Below are positions 25,449 to 34,579 of a DNA stretch of 64,000 nt, piece after piece. The stretch lies in assembly GCA_044227665.1 (NCBI GenBank), contig JBGAWK010000009.1, forward strand, positions 1-64,000. Reading direction: 5' to 3'. This stretch comes from JBGAWK01 sp044227665. Lineage in GTDB: Bacteria; Bacteroidota; Bacteroidia; Chitinophagales; JADIYW01. A model generated the notes under the pieces. The model ran no database searches, had not been told where the DNA came from, and worked only from the letters and a program-made list of their open reading frames with translations. Position numbers and translations under genes: made by a program. Numbering within the stretch: position 1 is the stretch's first letter; each line of letters begins with the position of its first letter.

Positions 25449-26480
25449 ATGAGTTATAGATATTTGCGATTGGCAATAGCAGTATTGTCCTTTATCATTA
25501 TAGAACAGGCATGTATTCCTGCCAAGAAATTCAACGACCTACAAGATAAATACTATGCTTTGCAAGGTGAAAAATTCGTAAAAGACAGCACTATCAAGGC
25601 TATGACTGATGACTATGTGTTTTGTAAAACCGAATACCAGAAATTATATAAAGATTTTTTACAGCTAAAAGAGGACTCTATAAACCTCGCATTATCCTAT
25701 GAGAAACTTAAAAAAGATTGCGAACAGACCAAAGGTGACTTACTGAACAGACTTACTGACAAGGAAACTAGTTACAATTCTTTGATTGAAGACAAGCAAA
25801 AGACGGGTGCGGAACTCATGCAGAAAGAGATAGAGCTGGAACGCAAGCGATTGGAATTAGACACCAAAGCCTTGGAGATAGCTAGAAAAGAGAAGGAATT
25901 GCTGGAAATGGGACAAAGAAATTCCGGCTTGACCATGGAACTTCAAAAACAACTCGACAAAGCCAGAGAGCTGGAGGCTAAGCTGGAAGAGCAGAAAAAG
26001 CAGTCCGAAGCACTCAAGGAATCTATTAAAAAGGCTCTGTCAGGATTCAGTAGCAGCGAACTTACGGTAGAGAATAGAAATGGCAAGGTATATGTGTCCA
26101 TGTCCGACAAGCTACTTTTCAAGAGTGGCAGCACTGCCGTAGATCCTCGCGGTGTAGAAGCCTTAGGCATTCTAGCCAAAGTCATAAATACGAATCCTAC
26201 CATCATCGTAAATGTAGAAGGACATACCGATAATGTACCCCTCAAAGGCACCGGACTCATCAAAGACAACTGGGATCTTAGCCTCATGCGCGCCAGCAGC
26301 GTACTCCATATCCTTACGGGTCAGTATGCTGTAAACCCTGAGCAAGTAGTTGCCTCTGGCAGAGGTGAATATTTCCCTGTATCTCCTAATACTACGATCG
26401 AAGGCAAGTCCAAAAATCGCCGTACGGAAATCATTCTCACCCCGAAGATTGACCAACTATTACAACTGCTAGAAAAATAA
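25449..26480 (+). CDS. OmpA-family peptidoglycan-associated protein with coiled coil
   Basis: 343 aa in three parts: a hydrophobic export signal ending near FIIIEQAC (Cys22 could be lipidated, though the lipobox is poor), a long Lys/Glu-rich coiled coil (about 60-195), and a C-terminal OmpA/MotB domain (about 215-335). In that domain, NVEGHTDNVP, LSLMRASSVLHIL and ASGRGEYFPV...KNRRTEI carry the Asp and Arg that grip diaminopimelate. It probably tethers the outer envelope to peptidoglycan, or acts as a MotB-like anchor; no motor gene is nearby. Monocistronic. Confidence 0.88.
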   Translation: MSYRYLRLAIAVLSFIIIEQACIPAKKFNDLQDKYYALQGEKFVKDSTIKAMTDDYVFCKTEYQKLYKDFLQLKEDSINLALSYEKLKKDCEQTKGDLLNRLTDKETSYNSLIEDKQKTGAELMQKEIELERKRLELDTKALEIARKEKELLEMGQRNSGLTMELQKQLDKARELEAKLEEQKKQSEALKESIKKALSGFSSSELTVENRNGKVYVSMSDKLLFKSGSTAVDPRGVEALGILAKVINTNPTIIVNVEGHTDNVPLKGTGLIKDNWDLSLMRASSVLHILTGQYAVNPEQVVASGRGEYFPVSPNTTIEGKSKNRRTEIILTPKIDQLLQLLEK

Positions 26481-26581
26481 GTATAAATTGTTCTAAGGAT
26501 TGCACTTTTATTACGACAACCTTATCACAATCTTTATAATAGTTCGATTTGAATTTCTAGAACTTGGCTATGTGTAGTATA

Positions 26582-29500
26582 TTATAAATACTTCTTCAAA
26601 ATGGCCTCTTTCTGTGTTGGTATTTCGGCTATTTGCTGTTGTAATTCCGCTATTTGGGCTTCTATTTTTTCTATCTCGGCAACTATCGCCTTTTGCTCGG
26701 AGAGCGGGGGAAGAGGGATTTTAATATCTGATATATTTTGTAAACTCAAATTAGCTCTGGCGACTTCTTTTTTCATTGAAGTATATTCAGAAATAGCACT
26801 ATCCGAATTTAGAAAGTAATTCAAAAATTGATAATTTAAAAGGTCTGGATTACATCTAACAAGAGCAACAGCTTGATTAATATTTGCACTAACATCCAAA
26901 TTAAATACTGCTGACCTACCAATTGAGGCACCAACGATATTTATTAAAATATCATTTTTCTCTAAAATTGACCGTTTTTGAATTTCGCTAAACCTGTGTT
27001 CCAAATATTTTTTCTTATTAAATTCTAAAAAGCCCTCTCTAACGTTTTCACTTGTAACAAATAGAACTTCTTGGTTCTTTGTATATGCTATTCCTTGCCA
27101 AGTTGGAGACGAACCTTTTGTAATTAAAATTGTTAGATTACCTAAGCTCTCAACCTTATAGGATTTTTTAAATAAATCATTAACCGAAGTATTTATTTCT
27201 ACTTTCAGTTTCTCCATCTCCTCAACTGCTTTTTGTTCTTGCTTTTCTAATGCTTCGATTTCAGAAACTACTTTTTGCTGAATGCCGAGGGGAGGAAGGG
27301 GGAGGTATAAGCTTTGCAAATACTTATAGTGCCTTTCGTATTTGTTCCTTTTCTCTATTAAATCAAAAACAGAATAATACAGTACATTAAAAAAATACTT
27401 TGGTAAAAACTCTTTAGAAGGTTTTAATAAAACAGTGCCGTCTGCCCCTCTGAAAAACTTGAAATCTAAATACTTCAAAGTACACGAATGGTCGCCAAAC
27501 AAAATAATAGGTAAGTCTGTTACAGGATTAGGTTCATCGGAATATCCAGAAACAAGTTTTTCTTTTTCTTGTGTGACAACAGGAAATTTGCCAATCTCTA
27601 GTATTTTGTATTTCTCAATTTTGACAGTTTCTCCATTTATATTTTGAAGAGAATTTGTAAATAATACCTGCTCCCACCTACTCTTAATCTTTACTTTTTT
27701 TTTAGCCGAAAGCGAAATGTTTTTTTCAAAATCTGCACGGTCAAAGGTGAGCATATCTACCAAATGGTTGTAGCTTACATTTTGTTGCAAATTTTCGGCA
27801 ATAGCTAAATCATACTCATTTAAAAAGGCCTTGTAAATATAATAGCTGGCTTTTTCGGGATTAGTAAAGCTATCGGCATCGTACAGTTGGGTACAGTCGT
27901 CTATGCTTTTGCTGCGCTGTATGGGGTGTATGCCTTCGCTGCCTCTGCGGTTGCTAAATTCATAACCCAAAAAGCGTTTTTCGGCATCTTTTTCGCCTGT
28001 TTTTACCAGCACCACTTTTTGTTGGTAGGCTAATAAAAAATAAAGCAGCTTCTCTTGCTCGGTGGCTAAAATTTTAGCCCAGCGTTCCGTTTCGTTTTTG
28101 GCTTTTATCTTTTTGGTATATGTGGTATAAATTTCGTGTTGTTCTATGTTTTTGTTGGGTGTTTTTTGTAAAAGGGTTTTATAATCGTCAAAAGAAATGC
28201 TACCCCACACGTGCGCCAGATATTTGGCAATGGGTTTTTCTATATCTTTTACCGATAAATCTTGTAGCGCATCAAAACTGTTTTTAATAATGGCTTCTAT
28301 TTTTATGGCATCTTGGTTATTTCTTCTTCTTAAAAATAAGGTTACGGTATTAGTTCCCGTTGCCATAAAGGTATTTGAGCCTAATTCTGCAATGGCTACT
28401 ATTTCAAAATGCTTTAAAAGAATTTCTCTTGCTTGGGTATAAATACCTGTATTGCTCAATATACTGCTTGGCAAAATGATACCTGCGACACCGCCATCTT
28501 TTAGTAACTGTTTAGTACGTTCTACAAATAGGCATTCTATTTCGCTGCTTCTATCGGTAAGGGCGTTGTATAGCGTAAAATCTTTTTGTGCTTGTATATA
28601 TTCTAAATCGTCTTTGCAACCACTTACAGAATAAGGCGGATTGGAGAGTACGATAGAAAATTTTGCTTTAGTAGAATCTTCCAGATTTGTATTTTCTTTT
28701 AATAACCCTACATACGATTTTGAATTTTCAAAACTATCTAAGCCATCACCGTGTATAATTTGTGCCAGTCCATCGCCATAAAAGTAGCAACCCACCTTAG
28801 CTACTTTTACTAATCTATAATCTTTTTCAACACCATAAATATATTTGGCAGCCCAGCAGTAAGGGTCGGCTTGCCAAGCCCTCATTTCTTGTTTTGCTTT
28901 AGGAAAAAAGTTGGTGGTATCTATTTTTTGATTAATAATATCTTGATACTCTTCCATTATTTCGGTGATAAAGTGGCCACTACCCACGGCATAATCTATT
29001 ACGGCCGGTAGCGATGGCGTGGGCTGATTGATATGCGCCTCCATCATCTGTTGTATGGGCAGCGATTTTACAATAAACTTGGTAATGGGCGGTGGTGTAA
29101 AATACTGACCGACTTCTTGTTTTAGTCCTGTAGTAAGCAACAGTTCAAAAAAATCGCTCAAGTAGCGTTGCTTGCGTGGATAGCGTATTTGATAATCTTG
29201 TATCAACTCTACCACTTCTTTTAACACTCTATGGTTTTGTTCAAAATCATTATCGTCCAACACACTTTTTATGTCAAACAACTTATTAAATTTTAGAAAT
29301 TTCTTTTTGGCTTGCTTGAGTTCATCGAGCGTTTTGGCATTAAAATCGGAGTTTTGTATGCCTTCAATTTCCTTTTTCAAAAAATCGTAAAGACCCTCCT
29401 TATGTAGGTTGTAGAGCCGTACTTGAAAATCTACGGGGTCGTCATTTTCGTACCATCTAAATTCGAGTGGGTCGGTATCCCGTTTTTGTTCATCAAAGAG

Positions 29501-30262
29501 TTTAGCCAAAAACAAATTAAAGATGACATTAAAGGCATTGGGCTTGTCGGATACGGAGTGTTTTCTTAGAATAGAGGCAAATCCATTAAATAATTTTTTG
29601 CCTGCCTCTTCGTTCAGCTCTGATAAATCATTTTTAGTATATGTTTTTATTTCAAAATTATAGATAGCCGCTTCCCAAACTCCTTTTTGGTACAGATGCT
29701 TATTCCATTTTGAAAACAAATCTTTTACATTTCCTGCTTGACGGTAATCTTCTTCGATTTTTATGATGATATTTTTGAAATCTACACCTTTCCCTTGAAG
29801 ATGGGAAGTATAGAGCATTAGTACATCCGCATCTTTATCTTGTTGAAAGTAAGTAAATAGCTGACCTCCATTGCGCTCCATATTTTTTGCTTCTTTGTCA
29901 AATTCTGCACCCCAAGTTTTACATTCTATCATCAGGTAAGCCGAACCATTGTCACGCGTTACCAAAATATCTAATCTACCGCTGGTGCCTTGTCCTGTTC
30001 GCCACGTTTTTTCTAAAACAATATTTTCAGGAAGGTATCCCTTTTCTAGAAGTCTGTCCACACATTCAAGCACCACCCAATTTTCAGCTTGTGAAAAATT
30101 TTGGGTGGTTTTACTTTCGCCTTTTATAGTATTTCCGAAATTAAAAACTTTCTTTTCAAAATCTACTTCTATGGCGTATCCATTATATTTTTTATGAAAA
30201 ACGCCAGAAGTATTTTCTTTAGGGGTAAATCCTAATGTCTGTATGAAGTTTTTATAGTTCAT
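26582..30262 (-). CDS. Single-chain restriction-modification-specificity enzyme (Type IIG-like)
   Basis: 1226 aa combining three activities. Residues about 60-120 form a PD-(D/E)xK nuclease of the HsdR N-terminal kind (GRLDILV with Asp98; MIECK with Glu113 and Lys115). Residues about 360-700 are an N6-adenine methylase of the HsdM kind: GQYFTPPPI (385-393), SAM loop DYAVGSGHF (423-431), catalytic NPPY (541-544). The C-terminus is HsdS-like with two target-recognition domains (about 860-990 and 1035-1185), each followed by a coiled segment opening with LPLPPLGIQQK or IPLPPLSEQK. There is no translocase helicase, so cutting near a bipartite site is expected. It is a lone gene between ompA and tatC with no separate R, M or S partner, and the reading frame is intact. 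Confidence 0.9.
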   Translation of the reverse strand: MNYKNFIQTLGFTPKENTSGVFHKKYNGYAIEVDFEKKVFNFGNTIKGESKTTQNFSQAENWVVLECVDRLLEKGYLPENIVLEKTWRTGQGTSGRLDILVTRDNGSAYLMIECKTWGAEFDKEAKNMERNGGQLFTYFQQDKDADVLMLYTSHLQGKGVDFKNIIIKIEEDYRQAGNVKDLFSKWNKHLYQKGVWEAAIYNFEIKTYTKNDLSELNEEAGKKLFNGFASILRKHSVSDKPNAFNVIFNLFLAKLFDEQKRDTDPLEFRWYENDDPVDFQVRLYNLHKEGLYDFLKKEIEGIQNSDFNAKTLDELKQAKKKFLKFNKLFDIKSVLDDNDFEQNHRVLKEVVELIQDYQIRYPRKQRYLSDFFELLLTTGLKQEVGQYFTPPPITKFIVKSLPIQQMMEAHINQPTPSLPAVIDYAVGSGHFITEIMEEYQDIINQKIDTTNFFPKAKQEMRAWQADPYCWAAKYIYGVEKDYRLVKVAKVGCYFYGDGLAQIIHGDGLDSFENSKSYVGLLKENTNLEDSTKAKFSIVLSNPPYSVSGCKDDLEYIQAQKDFTLYNALTDRSSEIECLFVERTKQLLKDGGVAGIILPSSILSNTGIYTQAREILLKHFEIVAIAELGSNTFMATGTNTVTLFLRRRNNQDAIKIEAIIKNSFDALQDLSVKDIEKPIAKYLAHVWGSISFDDYKTLLQKTPNKNIEQHEIYTTYTKKIKAKNETERWAKILATEQEKLLYFLLAYQQKVVLVKTGEKDAEKRFLGYEFSNRRGSEGIHPIQRSKSIDDCTQLYDADSFTNPEKASYYIYKAFLNEYDLAIAENLQQNVSYNHLVDMLTFDRADFEKNISLSAKKKVKIKSRWEQVLFTNSLQNINGETVKIEKYKILEIGKFPVVTQEKEKLVSGYSDEPNPVTDLPIILFGDHSCTLKYLDFKFFRGADGTVLLKPSKEFLPKYFFNVLYYSVFDLIEKRNKYERHYKYLQSLYLPLPPLGIQQKVVSEIEALEKQEQKAVEEMEKLKVEINTSVNDLFKKSYKVESLGNLTILITKGSSPTWQGIAYTKNQEVLFVTSENVREGFLEFNKKKYLEHRFSEIQKRSILEKNDILINIVGASIGRSAVFNLDVSANINQAVALVRCNPDLLNYQFLNYFLNSDSAISEYTSMKKEVARANLSLQNISDIKIPLPPLSEQKAIVAEIEKIEAQIAELQQQIAEIPTQKEAILKKYL

Positions 30263-30529
30263 TAGAATATATTAATCATCGTAAAGGAATACTTACCTTC
30301 TAAATATTTTTCCATTATTGCTAAAATTTGACATTGGCAAAGTTCAACCAGTAATATACAACAAATATCGTCAAGATTTTGGAATTGTCAAATTTTTACC
30401 TATTTATACGATAATACAAACGCTGTTTTGTTGTATTAATTCACATAAAAATTATCTATTTATCATTTACCACTCATAAGAACAAGCACAATACTATAAA
30501 AGAAATAGCCTATCTTTATCGCCATTTGT

Positions 30530-31363
30530 ATGCGACAGCATTTACTAGAGGAAGAAACTGACAAGGAGATGACTTTTATAGATCATCTAGAAGCATTGCG
30601 GTGGCATCTGATACGCTCGGTGATTGCAGTAATAGTCGTTGCCATTATTGCATTTTTGAATAAAAAATTCATCTTTGACTTTCTTATTTTTGGTCCCACA
30701 CGCCCCGACTTTCCTACCAACAAATTTTTTTGTTATATAGGCAAAAATGTGCCTTTCTTATCAGGACTATGTATGGATGGACTGGAATACCGCTTTATCA
30801 ATACAGACCTCGCTGGACAATTTATGTTGCACCTGAAAGTTTCGGCTATTACTGGATTTATTGTGGCTTTCCCCTATATTTTTTGGGAAATATGGCAATT
30901 TATAAAGCCTGCACTATATAAGAACGAACTACATTATACGCGCGGTGTGGTGTTTTTTACGTCCATACTCTTCGTGATAGGATGTTTATTTGGCTATTTC
31001 GTCATAGCACCATTTTCTATCAATTTTTTATATAGCTATACGGCGGTGGAAGTAGCACAAAACTTCATTTCTATAGACAATTATATTTCTAACGTAATCT
31101 CTATGGTGCTGCCTACAGGCATCATGTTTGAGCTGCCGATGCTGGTATATTTTTTGTCAAAAATTGGTCTTATTTCAGGAGCGTTTATGCAGAATACTCG
31201 AAAACTCGCCTATATTATCATCTTATTTGTGATTGCCGTAATTACACCACAAGGTGATATGTTTAGCCTTATCCTTATCTCTGCACCTATACTGCTACTA
31301 TACGAGATGAGCATATTAGTAGCTTATCGCATAGACAAGCAAACAGCAAAAGAACTTAATTAA
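30530..31363 (+). CDS. tatC: Sec-independent protein translocase TatC
   Basis: Core receptor of the twin-arginine pathway for folded proteins. TFIDHLEALRWHLIRS at the N-terminus, AFPYIFWEIWQFIKPAL and six membrane helices are standard for TatC. A periplasmic insert after TM1 (PTRPDFPTNKFFCYIGKN) is like those in Bacteroidota. 277 aa. A TATCTTTA box (30511-30518) lies 11 bases upstream. No tatA is in the window. Confidence 0.95.
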   Translation: MRQHLLEEETDKEMTFIDHLEALRWHLIRSVIAVIVVAIIAFLNKKFIFDFLIFGPTRPDFPTNKFFCYIGKNVPFLSGLCMDGLEYRFINTDLAGQFMLHLKVSAITGFIVAFPYIFWEIWQFIKPALYKNELHYTRGVVFFTSILFVIGCLFGYFVIAPFSINFLYSYTAVEVAQNFISIDNYISNVISMVLPTGIMFELPMLVYFLSKIGLISGAFMQNTRKLAYIIILFVIAVITPQGDMFSLILISAPILLLYEMSILVAYRIDKQTAKELN

Positions 31364-31387
31364 TAGAATTTTCAATTAGATATAGCT

Positions 31388-31395
31388 TATATTTG
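31388..31395 (+). promoter_or_regulatory. -7 box for rpiB
   Basis: TATATTTG, exact TAnnTTTG match, 7 bases before ATG 31403. Transcription would begin at or next to the start codon. Confidence 0.5.
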
Positions 31396-31402
31396 AACTA
31401 CC

Positions 31403-31840
31403 ATGTATTTTACCGATAAAATCATAATAGCAGCAGACCACGCCGGATATGAGATGAAAGAAATAGTAAAAGAGTATTTAAAATCTATGGATATACAGGT
31501 TGAGGACAAAGGTACTTATAGTGCAGACGCTGTAGATTATCCGGATTATGCCAAAGCATTATGCCATGCAATTGACGATAAAGAAGCCTCTTTTGGTATC
31601 TTGCTCTGTGGTAGTGCCAACGGTGTGGCTATGACTGCGAATAAATTCAAATTTATTCGTGCTGCAATATGCTGGAATAGTAAGATTGCAGAATTATCTC
31701 GTATGCACAACAATGCCAATGTTATTTGCTTGCCAGCACGTTTCCTTAGTGAAGAGGAGGCTAAAGCCTGCTTGGATATATTCTTCACCACAGAATTTGA
31801 AGGAGGCAGACATAGCATGAGGATAAAGAAGATGTGCTGA
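31403..31840 (+). CDS. rpiB: Ribose-5-phosphate isomerase B
   Basis: Interconverts ribose-5-P and ribulose-5-P in the pentose phosphate pathway. ADHAGYEMKE at the N-terminus binds the phosphate, GILLCGSANGVAMTANK holds the catalytic Cys, and RMHNNANVICLPARFL closes the LacA/RpiB pattern. 145 aa, full length. It lies 39 bases after tatC but has its own promoter box. Confidence 0.95.
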   Translation: MYFTDKIIIAADHAGYEMKEIVKEYLKSMDIQVEDKGTYSADAVDYPDYAKALCHAIDDKEASFGILLCGSANGVAMTANKFKFIRAAICWNSKIAELSRMHNNANVICLPARFLSEEEAKACLDIFFTTEFEGGRHSMRIKKMC

Positions 31841-31946
31841 TTCCTCTAATTATTCACTTACCTATTGAATATATAAATACACTTCACACCTTATTGCAAC
31901 GTTTTACGTTATCTATTTAATCTATCTTTACACACTGTATTTGATA

Positions 31947-32981
31947 ATGATTAGAAAAATGCTACACCTATGGGCTATCCTGCGGCTGATTTCGGCACGC
32001 AAGCTTCTCAATATGCTGAAGGTGTATGTATCTTTTTATCTTGCAAGACAGTCAGGAAAACCCATACATTGGGGACGTCCATTCTCTATAAGTATAGAGC
32101 CTACCACCTCCTGTAATCTCCGCTGCCCAGAATGTCCGAGTGGACTGCGCTCTTTTACCAGACCTACGGGCATGTTGGAGAAAGATACCTTTGAACGTAT
32201 TATCTCCGAGATGCGTAGCCACTTGCTGTATCTGACATTCTATTTTCAAGGAGAACCTTATCTACATAAATCTTTTTTGGAAATGGTGCGCTACGCCAAA
32301 CAAAATAAAATTTATACCTCCACCTCTACGAACGGCCACTACCTTACTGATTCTGTAGCCAAAGATACTGTGCTTTCGGGCCTCGACAGGCTAATTATCT
32401 CCATTGACGGCACTACACAAGAGACCTATAAGGCTTATAGAGTGGGTGGTAAATTAGAAAAAGTACTTAAAGGTGCCGCAAATATCGTAAAATGGAAGAA
32501 GCGGTTGAATACTGCCCATCCCTATGTAATATTTCAATTTTTGGTAGTAAAACCAAACGAACATCAGATAGATGAAGTATACACTCTGGCAAAGGACATA
32601 GGTGTAGATGCGGTGATACTGAAAACGGCACAGATTTATGATTACGAATACGGCAGTCCACTTATTCCTACACAAGAAAAATATTCTCGCTATCGCAAAA
32701 ATAGTGACGACACCTATGCCCTGAAGAACAGCTTAGAAAATAGCTGCTGGAAGCTATGGCATTCCTGTGTATTCACTTGGGATGGGCGTGTAGTTCCTTG
32801 CTGTTTCGACAAAGATGCACAACACATACTCGGGAATATTCATACACAATCTTTTGAAGAAATATGGCGGAGTGACCCTTATAAATATTTTAGGACACAA
32901 TTGGTTCATTCAAGAAAAAATATAGATATCTGCCAAAACTGTAGCGAAGGCTGTACTGTAAATTTCAACTATGAATTATAA
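31947..32981 (+). CDS. Radical SAM protein with SPASM domain
   Basis: The [4Fe-4S] motif is Cys56, Cys60 and Cys63 in TSCNLRCPEC, followed by YFQGEPYLHK (the GE motif) and a SAM barrel. The C-terminus has the SPASM pattern CVFTWDGRVVPCC...LGNI...EIWRSDPY...ICQNCSEGC that binds extra clusters. SPASM enzymes modify peptides or act on lipids and sugars; no peptide gene is adjacent, so the substrate is unknown. Start at ATG 31947; TTG 31941 in frame is less likely. A TATCTTTA box lies at 31923-31930. Confidence 0.87.
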   Translation: MIRKMLHLWAILRLISARKLLNMLKVYVSFYLARQSGKPIHWGRPFSISIEPTTSCNLRCPECPSGLRSFTRPTGMLEKDTFERIISEMRSHLLYLTFYFQGEPYLHKSFLEMVRYAKQNKIYTSTSTNGHYLTDSVAKDTVLSGLDRLIISIDGTTQETYKAYRVGGKLEKVLKGAANIVKWKKRLNTAHPYVIFQFLVVKPNEHQIDEVYTLAKDIGVDAVILKTAQIYDYEYGSPLIPTQEKYSRYRKNSDDTYALKNSLENSCWKLWHSCVFTWDGRVVPCCFDKDAQHILGNIHTQSFEEIWRSDPYKYFRTQLVHSRKNIDICQNCSEGCTVNFNYEL

Positions 32982-32997
32982 ACGTACTCCATGCCTA

Positions 32998-34449
32998 CTA
33001 TTCGTGATGTTGTAATGCCGATATGAGTCTGTCCGTTTGCTCCAAATACCATTTTTTTTCTGTGAGCATTTCGGCATCTGCTATGCTTTGTTTGAAAATC
33101 TGTAGACGGTTAAGTCTCTGCCTGTTGCTATCCCACGTATTGACCGTATGCTGTACAAGCTTCTTCATATACTTACATATATTGCTATAATTGGTAGTAT
33201 ATACGGAGTCCAACCTTTTACGCCTAAGCAACGTTTGCACAGAACCTATAAGATATTCTAGACTTTCATACGCACTAGTCTCATAATATGCTTTCATGAG
33301 CAAATATCTCGATGCCAGCAAGATAAGGATATCATCATAGTCAGACTTTTGCAGCATACTTATCGTTTTTGCATAGTCACCCCTGAAATAGGCAATATTT
33401 GCCATATTGTAGGCAAGGGAACTCTGCTGATATTTTTCTTCTAGATATTTGATATGCTCTTTCACAAACTTCTCTGTCCATGCAAATTCTTTTAATCGCA
33501 CCCCTAATGTGACTATATTTTTGAAAGTAAACCGCGACAAAAATCCCTTTTCTAAGAATGCTCCCTTGCTAATTCCCAGCTTATAGAGCTGGAAAGTCTT
33601 TTCGGCAAATTTATTCTGCCCCTTGTTCAATCTTCTTATACAATAGTTTGCCCCTAGTAAAATGAGATCTATAGCTTCTTCCTTGGGGAACTCGGAGAGG
33701 TGTTTTTTCAATAAATTTTCAAATATTTCAAAATAATGCTCTTGCTCGGGATTAGACAAAAATTTATAGCCATGATAATATATAGAGACCTCTGGCAAAT
33801 CTATAACCTGGGGATTTACCGACGAAATATAGGTTTCTAGGTACTCGAATACGGAAGTACTATTGGCATTACCCATCCATGCATGTGATAGTGCTATACA
33901 GGCAAACCTGTACTTCTGCGATATGTAATATACATCTAGGTGATGAGCCATCTTATTGAAATCATAGTCCTTGCGTTTCTGGTTTTTTTTATCTAAATAT
34001 TTAATTTCCTCTAATTTGAAGCCCATCTCATAATGCAACATATCTCTTTTGGGGAATTTTTCCAATAAGCGGTCTGCATCTTGTAGTGCTGCTGCAAATA
34101 GTTTGTGATTACCCATTTCCTGATATTTGAGCAGCAAGTGGTAGTGTTTCAGCAGGGGATTGTTGTCATACCTTTGCTGTCCCATAAATTGCTCTGTCAT
34201 CTTGAATAATGCACTAGTATTGAGACGCATCAATTGATCATCATAAGGCGCACTTTTATATATGGCTTTGAAAATTTTCTCTTTTTCTATTAATGAAGAT
34301 TTTTCATCAATAAAGTCTAAAATAAACTCCAGAATTTTTGCTGCCTCTTTATTAGTATTAAAATATGGCGATGATACATATTGGAGCAGATAATTTCTTT
34401 CCCATTTACCCAAACTTTCTATTAATTCAAAAACTTTTGTATTGTTCAT
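32998..34449 (-). CDS. Uncharacterised alpha-helical (TPR-like) protein
   Basis: 483 aa without signal peptide or membrane segment. The chain is almost entirely amphipathic helices with aromatic-rich pairs, for example YYHGYKFLSNPEQEHYFEIF and AYNMANIAYFRGDYAKTISML, the latter close to a TPR motif. It opens with FELIESLGKWERNYLLQY. I do not recognise a catalytic motif. Cytosolic scaffold is the most that can be said. It is a single gene convergent with the radical SAM gene and divergent from the T9SS cargo gene. I recall similar orphan helical proteins in Bacteroidota but cannot name a family. Confidence 0.72.
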   Translation of the reverse strand: MNNTKVFELIESLGKWERNYLLQYVSSPYFNTNKEAAKILEFILDFIDEKSSLIEKEKIFKAIYKSAPYDDQLMRLNTSALFKMTEQFMGQQRYDNNPLLKHYHLLLKYQEMGNHKLFAAALQDADRLLEKFPKRDMLHYEMGFKLEEIKYLDKKNQKRKDYDFNKMAHHLDVYYISQKYRFACIALSHAWMGNANSTSVFEYLETYISSVNPQVIDLPEVSIYYHGYKFLSNPEQEHYFEIFENLLKKHLSEFPKEEAIDLILLGANYCIRRLNKGQNKFAEKTFQLYKLGISKGAFLEKGFLSRFTFKNIVTLGVRLKEFAWTEKFVKEHIKYLEEKYQQSSLAYNMANIAYFRGDYAKTISMLQKSDYDDILILLASRYLLMKAYYETSAYESLEYLIGSVQTLLRRKRLDSVYTTNYSNICKYMKKLVQHTVNTWDSNRQRLNRLQIFKQSIADAEMLTEKKWYLEQTDRLISALQHHE

Positions 34450-34579
34450 TATCTAATTATTTAAATATCAATATTTTGCATGTTTTATAGGTAAAAAATT
34501 ACTTACATTGGCAAAAAATTGTCTTTGCGAAAATAAAATTATTTAAATAACATTGTATCATTAATTTAGGGGAAGATAT

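Noticed and set aside
26582..30262. Target-site duplication flanking the RM gene
   Set aside because: I compared the flanks by eye (about 26540-26581 and 30263-30300) and found no convincing direct repeat.
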